This document shows, in pieces, positions 46,601-58,600 of a stretch of 64,000 nucleotides of DNA. Position 1 is the first letter of the stretch. Each line of letters opens with the position of its first letter. The notes below the pieces were generated by a model. That model ran no database searches. It saw only the letters and a list, made by a program, of their open reading frames with translations, and was not told the DNA's origin. A program made the translations under genes and the position numbers. This stretch comes from JAJDXW01 sp965202895 (GTDB taxonomy: Bacteria; Pseudomonadota; Gammaproteobacteria; HK1), in assembly GCA_965202895.1 (NCBI GenBank), contig OZ241901.1, positions 4,464,001 to 4,528,000 on the forward strand. The letters run 5' to 3'.

Positions 46601-49600
46601 GTCGACGTCGTCGTCCACCCCGGTCACCGTCACCGTCTGCGCCGTCTCCCAGTTGCCCGGGGTGAACACCAGCGACGGCGGCGATACCGTGCCCTCGCTC
46701 TCATCCGCGAGCCCGTCCCCATCCCGGCTCGTCACCGACACCGTCACCGCCGCCGAGGGCTCGGTCTGCAACGCCACCGTGAACGTGGCCTGACCGCCGT
46801 CCTCCGTCGCCTGCCCCGTCACCGCGCTCTCGTCCAGACCGAACTCGTCGTCACGGATGGTCAGGGTCGCGGCCGACGGGTTCGCCACCCCGCGCCCGCC
46901 CGCCGCCGTCCCCGACACCGCCACCCGCTTCCGCCCCGAGGCCACCGTGTTGTCCACCGCGGTCACCGTCACCACGCCCGTGCTCGTCGTGCCGCCCGCC
47001 GCGATGGTCAGCGTGTTGGTCGCACTCTGCGTGAAGTCCCCCGCCACCGCCGGCGCCACCGGCGCCGCCGACACCGTCAAGGTCGTCGCCTCCGTCGTCG
47101 GATGCGACAGACGCGCCGTCACCGTGCTCACCGCGCCGTTCTCGAGAATCACCCGCGGCGTCAGCACCAGGGTCGCCGTCGCCGTCGCCTCGTCGTCGGT
47201 CAGGGTCAGGGTCGCGGCCGACGGGTTCGCGACGCCGTGGCCCCCCGCCGACGTCCCCGACACCGCCACCTGCTTGTTCGCCGCGTCCACCGCGTTGTCG
47301 TTGCCCCGCACCGTCACCGTCCCGGCGCTGGCCGTGGACCCCGCCGCAATCGTCAGCGTCGTCCCCGTCTGCGTGAAGTCCCCCGCCACCGCGCCGGTCG
47401 AGGCCACCGCCGCCGTCCCAACCGTCACCGTCACCGGCTGGCTCGACGGACCCGACAGCCGCGCCGCCACCGTCGATGCCCCGCCGTTCTCCGAGATCGA
47501 GGCCGGCCCCAGAACCAAGCTCACCGTCGGCAGGGTCTCGTCGTCGGTCAGGGTCAGCGACGCCCCCGTCACCGCCCCCGCGCCCTGGCCGTTGGCCAAG
47601 GTCGCGGTCACCGTCACCCTGCGCCCCGCGCTCCCCTGATGGACCGCGTCGTCCACCGCCGTCACCGTCGCCGTGTCGGTGGCCGCCGTCGTCGAGCCCG
47701 CCGCGATCGTGATGGTGTTGTCCGCCCCCACCGTGTAGGCCCCCGACACCGCCGTCACCATCACCGTCGTCGCCTCGCTCGACAGGTGCGACAAGGTCGC
47801 GCTCACCGCCGAAGTGCCGCCGTTCTCCGAGACCGACCCCGGGTTCAGCGACAACGCCGCCGTCGGCGCAAAGTCGTCGTCGCGCACCGTCAGCGCCGCG
47901 CCCGTCACCGGCATCGTCGTCGAGTCCGCCGCGGCCCGAGCGTTCGTGACCGTCGCGGTCACCGTGCCGGTGCGGTCCGGCTCGTCCCTCGGGTTGTTCG
48001 CCGCCACCACCGTCGCGGTGTCCGAGGCCGCCTGCGTCGCCCCCGCCGCGATGACGATCACCGCGTCCGTCCCCACCGCCCAGGCCGTCCCCGACACGAC
48101 CGTCACCGTCGTCGCTGCGCCCGAAGGATGTGACAGCCGCGCCGTCACCGTCGCCGTGCTGCCCGACCCGCTCTCCGCGATGCTCGCGGGGTTCAGCGCC
48201 AGGGTCACCGTCGGCGGGCCGTCGTCGTCGGCGGTGCTCACCGACACGTCCACATCCGTGAGACCGTCGTAGTTGCCGTCGCCGCTCGACGGGTCGAGCC
48301 GCACGTCCCAGGCCACCGTCCCGTCGTCGACCGGGTCCTGCACCCCCGTCACCGTCACCGTCTGCGCGGTGTTCCAGGCCGCCGCGGCGAAGGTCAGGGT
48401 CGTCGAGGCCGCCGGCGCCCCGCCGCCCGCCGACACCAGCCCCTCGCCCGTATCCCGGCTCGACACCGCCACCGTCACCGCCTCCGCCGGCTGCGTCCGC
48501 AACGCCACCGTGAACGTCGAAGTCCCCCCTGCCTCCGTCGCCTGACCGCTCACCGAACCCACGTCCAGCCCGTACTCGTTGTCCGCGTTCACCGCGTACA
48601 CGGTGAGCGCCGAGAGCGCGTCGTAGTTGGAATCCACGGTGTTCGCCGTATCCACCGTCACGGTGACGGTGTAGTCCCGGCTGCCGTCGGCCGCCGGCGG
48701 CGAATCGTCCACCCCGGTCACCGTCACCGTCTGCGCCGTGCTCCAGGTGCTCGACGTGAAGGTCAGGACCGCCGGCGCCGCCGTGCCTTCGTCCGTGTCC
48801 GAGCTCGCGACGTCGAGCTCCACGTTCCCCGTGGGCTCGCTCTCCAACGCCACCGTGAACGTCGCCGTCCCCCCCGACTCCGTCGTCACCAGCCGGCTCG
48901 CCGTCGAGGTCGCCGGCGACACCGCGACCCCCGCCGTGTCGTCGTCGGCCAGGGTCAGCGCGACCCCGCCCCCGGTCACCGTCCCCGCCCCGTGCCCGTT
49001 GCTCAGGGTCGCCGTTACCGTCACCTGCCGGTCCGCCGCGTCCACGTCGTTGTCCACCGCGGTGAGCGCCACCTCGTCCGCACTCGACGTCGCCCCGGCC
49101 GCGACCACGATCCGCGACGCCGCCCCCGAGCCCACCGTGAACGCCCCCGACACCGCCTGCACCGTCACCGTCGTCGCCTGCGCCGAACGCCGGCTCAGGG
49201 TCGCCGTCACCGTCGATACCCCGCCGTTCTCCGAGACCGACGACGCCGACAGCGCCAAGGCCGCGTCCGGCGCCGCGTCGTCGTCGGCGATGGTCAGCGT
49301 CCGGGCGATCGGGCTCTGCACGCCCTGGGCGTTGGACGCGGTTCCCGAAACGGTCATCTGCTTGTTCGGCGCGTCCGTGCCGTCGTCCACCGCCGCGACC
49401 GTCACCGTGCCGCTGCTGGTGGTGGCGCCCGCCGCGATGGTCAGGGTGTTCGCGCTCGACAGCGTGTAGTCCCCCGCCGCCGCGCCGGTCGAGGTCACCG
49501 GCAAGGCCGACACCGTCACCGTCGTCGCCGCGCTCGAGGTCCGGTTCAGGGTCGCGGTCACCGCCGCCGTGCTGCCCGTCCCGCTCTCGTCGATGGTGGA

Positions 49601-52600
49601 GGGCGTCAACACCAGGGTCACCGTCGGCGGGCCTTCGTCGTCGCGGATGGTGAGGGTCGCGGCCGGCGGCGCCGTCACCCCGTTGCCCCCCGCCGCCGTC
49701 CCCGACACGCGCACCTGGGCGTCCGGCTCGTCGGCGGTGTTGTCGTTCGCCGTCACCGTCACCAAGCCGGCGCTCGCGGTGGCCCCGGCCGAGATGGTCA
49801 GGGTCGTCGCCGTGCTCAAGGCGAAGTCCCCCGCGACCGCGCCCGTCGAGGCCACCGGGGCCGCCGCCACGGTCACCGTCACCGCCGCGCTCGACTTGCC
49901 CGAGAGCGTCGCCGTCACCGTGGAGATGCCGCCGTTCTCGCCGACGGTCGAGGGCGTGAGCACCAGCGCCACCGTCGGCAAGGCGTCGTCGTCGGTCAGG
50001 GTCAGGGTCACGTTCGGCGGGTCCGCGACCCCGTTGCCCCCCGCCGACGTGCCCGAAACGGTCACCGACTTGTTCGGCGAGTCCACCGCGTTGCCGTTCG
50101 CGGTCAACGTCACCGCGCCCGCGCTCGTCGTCGCCCCGGCCGCGATCGTCAGAGTGGTCGCCGTGCTCAGGTCGAAGTCCGCGGCGACCGCTCCGGTTCC
50201 CGCCACCGCCCCCACCGTCACCGTCACCGCCTCGCTCGACACCCCCGACAAGGTCGCGGCCACCGTCGAAACCCCGTTCGTCTCCGGAATCGAGGTCGGC
50301 GTGAGGATCAGCGCCACCGTCGGCAGCGTCTCGTCGTCCTCCAGGGTCAGGGTCGCGACGGACGGGTTCGCGACGCCGTTGCCTCCCGCCGACGTGCCCG
50401 AAACGGTCACGGACTTGTCCGGCGAGTGCACCGTGTTGCCATTCGCGGTCACCGTCACCGCGCCCGCGCTCGTCGTCGAACCCGCCGCGATGGTCAGCGT
50501 CTTCGCCGCGCTCAGGGCGAAGTCGCCCGACACCGCCCCGGTCCCCGCTGCCGCCGCCACCGTCACCGTTACCGACTCGCTCGATGGGCCGGAGAGCGTC
50601 GCGGTCACCGTCGAGATACCGCCCGTCTCCGTAATCGACGAAGGTGTGAGCACCAGCGCCACCGTCGGCAAGGCATCGTCGTCTTCCAGGGTCAGGGTCG
50701 CGTTCGGAGGGTTCGCCACCCCGTTGCCTCCCGTCGCCGTGCCCGACACCGTCACCGACTTGTTCGGCGCATCCACCGCGTTGCCGTTCGCGGTCAACGT
50801 CACCTCGCCCGCGCTCGTCGTCGAACCCGCCGCGATGGTCAGCGTCTTCGCCGTGCTCAAGGCGAAGTCCCCCGACACCGCGCCCGTCGAGGCCACCGCC
50901 GCCGCCGCCACCGTCACCGTCACCGCCTCGCTCGATGGGCCGGACAAGGTCGCCGTCACCGTCGAAACGCCGTTCGTCTCCGTAATCGACGTGTCGGAGA
51001 GCGCCAGCGCCGCCGTCGGCCGGGCATCGTCGTCCTCCAGGGTCAGGGTCACGTCCGGCGGGGCCGCCACCCCGTTGCCACCCGCCGCCGTGCCCGAGAT
51101 GGTCGCGGACTTGTCCGGCGAATCCACCGCGTTGCCGTTCGCGGTCACCGTCACCAGGCCCGCGCTCTCCGTCGCCCCCGCCGCGATGGTCAGCGTCTTC
51201 GCGCTCGACAGGGTGAAGTCCGCCGCGACCGCCCCGGCCCCCGCCGCAGCCGCCACCGTCACCGTCACCGCCGCGCTCGACGCACCCGACAAGGTCGCCG
51301 TCACCGTCGAGACCCCGCCCGTCTCCGAAATCGACGTGTCGGAGAGCGCCAGCGCCACCGTCGGCAAGGCATCGTCGTCCGTCAAGGTCAAGGTCACGTC
51401 CGGCGGATTCACGACACCGTTGCCCCCCGCTGCCGTGCCCGAGATGGTCACGGACTTGTCCGGCGAGTCCACCGCGTTGCCGTTCGCGGTCAACGTCACC
51501 TCGCCCGCGCTCGTCGTCGAACCCGCCGCGATCGTCAGCGTCTTCGCCGTGCTCAGGTCGAAGTCCCCACCGACCGCGCCGGTTCCGGCCGCCGCCCCCA
51601 CCGTCACCGTCACCGCCTCGCTCGACGTACCCGACAAGGTCGCCGTCACCGTCGAGACCCCGCCCGTCTCAGAAATCGACGAAGGCGTGAGGATCAGCGC
51701 AACCGTCGGCAGCGTCTCGTCGTCCTCCAGGGTCAGGGTCGCGTCGGACGGGTTCGCGACGCCGTTGCCTCCCGCCGACGTGCCCGAAACGATCACGGAC
51801 TTGTCCGGCGAATGCACCGTGTTGCCATTCGCGGTCACCGCCACCGCGCCCACGCTCGTCGTCGAACCCGCCGCGATGGTCAGCTTCGTCGCCGTGCTCA
51901 AGGCGAAGTCCGCCGCGACCGCACCGGTTCCGGCCGCCGCCCCCACCGTCACCGTCACCGCCTCGCTCGATGCGCCCGACAAGGTCGCCGTCACCGTCGA
52001 GACCCCGCCCGTCTCCGTAATCGACGAAGGTGTGAGCACCAGCGCCACCGTCGGCAACGTCTCGTCGTCCTCCAACGTCAAGGTCGCGTTCGACGGCGCA
52101 GCCACCCCGTTGCCCCCCGCCGCGATTCCGGAGACCGTCACGGACTTGTCCGGCGAATCCACCGCGTTGCCGTTCGCGGTCACCGTCACCAGGCCCGCGC
52201 TCTCCGTCGCCCCCGCCGCGATGGTCAGCGTCGCCGCGCTCGACAGGGTGAAGTCCGCCGCGACCGCCCCGGCCCCCGCCGCCGCCCCCACCGTCACCGT
52301 CACCGCCTCGCTCGACGCACCCGACAAGGTCGCCGTCACCGTCGACACCCCGCCCGTCTCCGAAATCGACGAGGCGGAGAGCGCCAGCGCCACCGTCGGC
52401 AAGGCATCGTCGTCCGTCAAGCTCAGCGTCGCGTTCGACGGCGCAGCCACCCCGTTGCCCCCCGCCGCGGTTCCGGAGACCGTCACCGACTTGTCCGGCG
52501 AATCCACCGCGTTGCCGTTCGCCGTCACCGTCACCTCGCCCGCGCTCGTCGTCGAACCCGCCGCGATCGTCAGCGTCTTCGCCGTGCTCAGGGTGAAGTC

Positions 52601-55600
52601 CGCGGCGACCGCGCCGGTCCCCGCCGCCGCCCCCACCGTCACCGTCACCGCCTCGCTCGATGGGCCGGACAAGGTCGCCGTCACCGTCGATATCCCACCC
52701 GTCTCAGAAATCGACGAGGGCGTGAGCACCAGCGCAACCGTCGGCAACGTCTCGTCGTCTTCCAGGGCCAGGATCACGTTCGGCGGGTTCGCCACCCCGT
52801 TGCCACCTGCCGCCGTGCCCGAGACGGTCACCGACTTGTCGGGCGAGTCCACCGTGTTGCCGTTCGCCGTCACCGTCACCGTGCCCGCGCTCACCGTCGC
52901 CCCGGCCGCGAGGGTCAGGGTCGTCGCCGTGCTCAGGGCGAAGTCGTCCACGACCGCTCCGGCCCCGGCCGACGAGGCCACCGTCACCGTCACCGCCTCG
53001 CTCGATGGGCCGGACAAGGTCGCCGTCACCGTCGAGACCCCGCCCTCCTCCGTAATCGACGAGGGCGTGAGCACCAGCGCCACCGTCGGCAAGGCATCGT
53101 CGTCCTCCAGGGTCAGCGTCGCGTTCGACGGCGCAGCCACCCCGTTGCCCCCCGCCGCCGCGCCCGAAACGGTCACGGACTTGTTCGGCGAATCCACCGC
53201 GTTGCCGTTCGCGGTCAACGTCACCGCGCCCGAACTCGTCGTCGAACCCGCCGCGATCGTCAGCGTCTTCACCGCGCTCAGGGCGAAGTCCGCAGCGACC
53301 GCCCCGGTTCCGGCCGCCGCCCCCACCGTCACCGTCACCGCCTCGCTCGACTTGCCCGTAAGCGTCGCCGTCACCGTCGAGACCCCGCCCTCCTCCGTAA
53401 TCGACGAGGGCGTGAGCACCAGCGCCACCGTCGGCAACGTCTCGTCGTCCTCCAGGGTCAGGGTCACGGCCAGCGGGGCCGCCACCCCGTTGCCACCTGC
53501 CGCCGCGCCCGAAACGGTCACGGACTTGTGCGGCGAATCCACCGCGTTGCCGTTCGCGGTCAACGTCACCGCGCCCGAACTCGTCGTCGAACCCGCCGCG
53601 ATCGTCAGCGTCTTCGCCGTGCTCAAAGCGAAGTCCCCCGCGACCGCGCCGGTTCCAGCGACCGCCCCCACCGTCACCGTCACCGCAGCGCTCGATGGGC
53701 CGGACAAGGTCGCCGTCACCGTCGATATCCCGCCCGTCTCCGAAATCGAGGTCGGCGCGAGCACCAGCGCCACCGTCGGCAAGGCATCGTCGTCTTCCAG
53801 GGTCAGGGTCACGTTCGGCGGGTTTACAACCCCGTTGCCCCCCGCCGCCGTACCCGAAACCGTCACCGACTTGTTCGGCGAATCCACCGCGTTGCCGTTC
53901 GCGGTCAACGTCACCGCGCCCGAACTCGTCGTCGTCCCGGCCGCGATGGTCAGGGTCATGGCCGTGCTCAAGGCGAAGTCCCCCGCGACCGCCCCGGCGC
54001 CCGCGGCGGCCGCGACCGTCACCGTCACCGCTTCGCTCGACGGGCCGGACAGGGTCGCGGTCACCGTCGAGACCCCGCCCGTCTCCGAGATCGATGTGGA
54101 GGAGAGCACCAGCGCCACCGTCGGCAGCGTCTCTTCGTCGGTCAGGGTCAGCGCCGCGCCCGGCACCGCGCCCGCGCCCTGGCCGTTGGTCAGCGCCGCC
54201 GTCACCGTCACGCTGCGCCCCGTGGAACCCTGGTGGATCGCGTCGTCCACCGCCGTCACCAACACCGTGTCCGAGGCCGCCGTCGTCGACCCCGCCGCGA
54301 TCGTGATCGTCGTGTCCGTGCCCACCGTGTAGGAACCTGAGACCGGCGTCACCGTCACCGTCGAAGGCTGGCTCGACGGGTTCGACAAGGTCGCCGTCAC
54401 CGTCGAAACCCCGCCGTTCTCCGAGACCGACGACGGGTTCAACGCCAAGGCCGCCGTCGGCGCAGGGTCGTCGTCCGTGATGGTCAGCGTCGCCCCCGTC
54501 ACCGTCATGGTCGTCGAGTCCGCCGCCGCCCGGTCGTTCGCCACCGTCCCCGTCACCGTCGGCGTGCGGTCCGGCTCGTCCGTGGTGTTGTCCACCGCCG
54601 ACACCGTCGCCGTGTCCGTGCTCGTCGTGTCGCCGGCCGCGATCACGATGGCCGCGTCCGCGCCGGCGCCCACCGTCCAGGCCCCGGCGACCGCCGTCAC
54701 CGTCACCGTGGTCGCCGCGCCCGAGGGGTGCGACAGCCGCGCCGTCACCGTCGCCACGTTGCCCGACCCGCTCTCCGCGATGCTCGACGGGTTCAGCGCC
54801 AGGGTCACCGTCGGCGGGCCGTCGTCGTCGGTGGTGCTCACCGACACGTCCACGTCCGAGAGACCCTCGTAGTTGCCGTCGCCGCTCGACGGGTCGAGGC
54901 GCACGTTCCAGGCCACCGTGCCGTCGTCGACCGGGTCCTGCACCCCGGTCACCGTCACCGTCTGCGCGGTGTTCCAGGCCGCCGCGGCGAAGGTCAAGGC
55001 CGTCGAGGCGGCCGGCGCGCCGCCGCCCGCGGACACCCGCCCCTCGCCCTCATCCCGGCTCGTCACCGACACCGTCACCGCCTCCGACGGCTGCGTCCGC
55101 AACGCCACCGTGAACGTCGCCGTGCCCCCGGACTCCGTCGCCTGCCCCGTCACCCCGCCCACGGCCAGGCCGTACTCGTTGTCGCGGTTGTTCGCGTACA
55201 CCGTGAGCGCGGTGAGCGTGTCGTACTTCGCGTCCGCGGTGTTCGTCTGATCCACCGTCACGGAGACGGTGTAGTCCCGGTTGCCGTCGACCGCCGGCGG
55301 CGAATCGTCCACCCCGGTCACCGTCACCGTCTGCGCCGTGCTCCAGTCGCTCGACGTGAAGGTCAGGACCGCCGGCGCCGCCGTGCCCTCGTCCGTGTCC
55401 GAGCTCGCCACGTCGAGCTCCACGTCCCCCGTGGGCTCGCTGTCCAACACCACCGTGAAGGTCGCCGTCCCCCCCGACTCCGTCGTCACCAGCCGGTTCG
55501 TCGTCGACGTCGCCGGCGACACCGAGACCCCCGCCGTGTCGTCGTCCGTCAGGGTCAGGGTCACGTTCGACGGGTTCGCCACACGGTTGCCGCCCGCCGC

Positions 55601-58600
55601 CGTCCCCGAGACGGTCACCGACTTGTTCGCCGCGTCCACGTCGTTGCCGTTCGCGGTCACCGTCACCTCGCCTGCGCTCACCGTCGAACCCGCCGCGAGG
55701 GTCAGGGTCGCCGCCGTGCTCAGGGTGAAGTCGCCCGACACCGCGCCCGTCGAGGCCACCGCCGCCGCCGCCACCGTCACCGTCACCGCCTCGCTCGACA
55801 CTCCCGACAAGGTCGCCGTCACGGTCGATATCCCGTCCGTCTCCGAAATCGAGGTCGGCGTGAGCGCCAGCGCCACCGTCGGCAGGGTCTCGTCGTCCTC
55901 CAGGGTCAGGGTCGCGTTCGGCGGGTTCGAGACGCCGTGGCCGCCTGCCGCCGTGCCGGACACCGTCACCGACTTGTTCGGCGAGTGCACCGTGTTGCCG
56001 TTCGCGGTCACCGCCACCTCGCCCGCGCTCGTCGTCGAGCCCGCCGCGAGGGTCAGGGTCGTCGTGCTCGACAGGGAGAAGTCACCCGACACCGCGCCCG
56101 TCGAGGCCACCGCCGCCGCGGCCACCGTCACCGTCACCGCCTCGCTCGACGGGCCGGACAAGGTCGCGGTCACCGTCGAGATGCCGCCCGACTCCGTAAT
56201 CGAGGACGGCGTGAGGACCAGCGCCACCGTCGGCAAGGCATCGTCGTCTTCCAGGGTCAGGGTCGCGTCCGGCGGGTCCACGACCCCGTTGCCCCCCGCC
56301 GCGGTTCCCGAGACGGTCACCGACTTGTTCGGCGCATCCACCGCGTTGCCGTTCGCGGTCACCGTCACCTCGCCCGCGCTCGTCGTCGAACCCGCCGCGA
56401 TGGTCAGCTTCGTCGCCGTGCTCAGGGCGAAGTCCCCCGACACCGCGCCCGTCGAGGCCCCCGCCACCGCGGCCACCGTCACCGTCACCGCCTCGCTCGA
56501 TGGACCGGACAAGGTCGCGGTCACCGTCGAGACCCCGCTCGTCTCCGAAATCGACGTGTCGGAAAGCGCAAGCGCCACCGTCGGCAGCGTCTCGTCGTCG
56601 GTCAGGGTGAGCGTCGCCCCGGTCACGGACACCGTCTGCGAATCGGCGGCGGCCTGGGCGTTCGCCGCCGTCGCCGTCACCGTCGCCATCCGGTCCGGCT
56701 CGTCCGTCGGGTTGTCCACCGCCGTGACCATCGCCGTGTCCGTGCTCGTCGTGTCGCCGGCCGCGACGACGATGGTCGCGTTGGCGCCCGCGCCCACCGT
56801 GTAGAAGCCCGACACCGCCGTCACCGTCACCGTCGTCGCCGCGCTCGACGGGTGCGAGAGCGCCGCGCTCACCGTGGAGACCCCGCCGTTCTCCGAAACC
56901 GCCGCCGGCGACAACGCCAAGGTCACCGCCGGCGGGTCGTCGGCGTCGGTAATGGTCAAGGTCACGCCGGACGGGTCCACCGCCCCGTCGCCGCCCGTCA
57001 CCGTGGCCGACACCGCGACGGACTTGTCCGGCTGGTCCCGCGGCGGGGTGTCGTCGACCGCGGTGACCGTCACCTCGCCCGCGCTCGTCATCTGCCCCGC
57101 CGCCACGGTCAAGGTCGTCCCCGACTGCGTGAAGTCGCCGGCCGCCGCGCCCGTCCCCGCGGCCGCCGACACCGTGATCGTCGTCGCCTCGGTCGCGGCC
57201 CGGTTCAGGGTCGCGGTCACCGTCGAGACCCCGCCGGCCTCCGAGACCGACGTCGGGTCGAGCACCAGGGTCACCGTCGGCGCGTCGTCGTCTTCGAGGG
57301 TCAGGGTCACCGCGGACGGCGCCGCCACGCCGTTGCCGCCCGACGCCGTCCCCGACACCTCCACCGACTCGTGCGGCTCGCTGGCGGTGTCGTCGGTCGC
57401 CGTCACCGTCACCGTCCCGGTGCTGGCCGTGGCGCCGGCCGCGATGGTCAGCTTCGTCCCCGACTGCGTGAAGTCGCCGGCCACCGCCGGAGACACCGCC
57501 GCGGCCGACACCGTCACCGTCACCGCCTCGCTCGACTTGCCCGACAGCTCCGCGGTCACCGTCGATGCCGTCGTCGCCCCCGTCCCGCCCTCGGCAATCG
57601 TCGAGGGCGTGAGCACCAGGGTCACCGTCGGCAGCGCCTCGTCCTCGGCAATCGTCAACGTCGCGTTCGACGGCGCCGCCAGCCCGTGGCCGCCCGCCGC
57701 CGTCGCCGACACCGTCACCGACCGGTCCGGCTCGTGCACGTCGTCGTTCGCGGTCCCCGCCGCGCGGACCGTCACCTCGCCCGTGCTCGTCGTCCGCCCC
57801 GCCGCCACCGTCAGGGTCGCCGCCGTGCTCAGCACGAAGTCGGCCGCGACCGCGTTCGCCCCCGCCGCCGCCCCCACCGTCAGGGTCACCGCCTCGCTCG
57901 ACACGAGCGACAAGGTCGCGTTCACCGTCGACACCCCGCCGGCCTCCGAGATCGACACGGGCGTGAGCACCAGCGCCGCCGCCGCCGTGTCGTCGTCGGT
58001 GATCGTGCCCGTCCCCGTCGCCGCCGTGCTCGACAAGGCCGCGTTCACCGGGCCGCTCAACGCCACCGCCACCGTCTCGTCCGCCTCGTCCACGTCGTCG
58101 CCCGTCACCGTCACCGCGACGCTCCGGCTCGTCTCCCCCGCCGCGAAGGTCAGCGTCCCCGCCGCCAGCGCGGTGTAGTCCGTCCCCGCCGCCGCCGTGC
58201 CGCCCGCCCCCTCCGCATAGTCCACCGTCACCTGCTTCCCGCTCACCGCGTCCAGGGTCACCGCGAACGAGAGCACCGCCGTCGAACCCATCGCCCCCTC
58301 CGCCACGCTCGGCGACGAGATCGACACCTCCGGCGCAGCATCGTCGTCCGTGATCGTTCCCGTGCCGGTGTCCGCCGTCTGCCCCGCCGCGACGGCCAAG
58401 GCCGCGTTCACCGGGCCGCTCAACGTCACCACCACCGTCTCGTCCGCCTCGTCCGTCGCGTCGCCCGCCACCGTCACATCGACGCTCCGGCTCGTCTCCC
58501 CCGCCGCGAAGGTCAGCGTCCCCGCCGCCAGCGCGGTGTAGTCCGTCCCCGCCGCCGCCGTGCCCCCCGCCCCCTCCGCATAGTCCACCGTCACCTGCTT

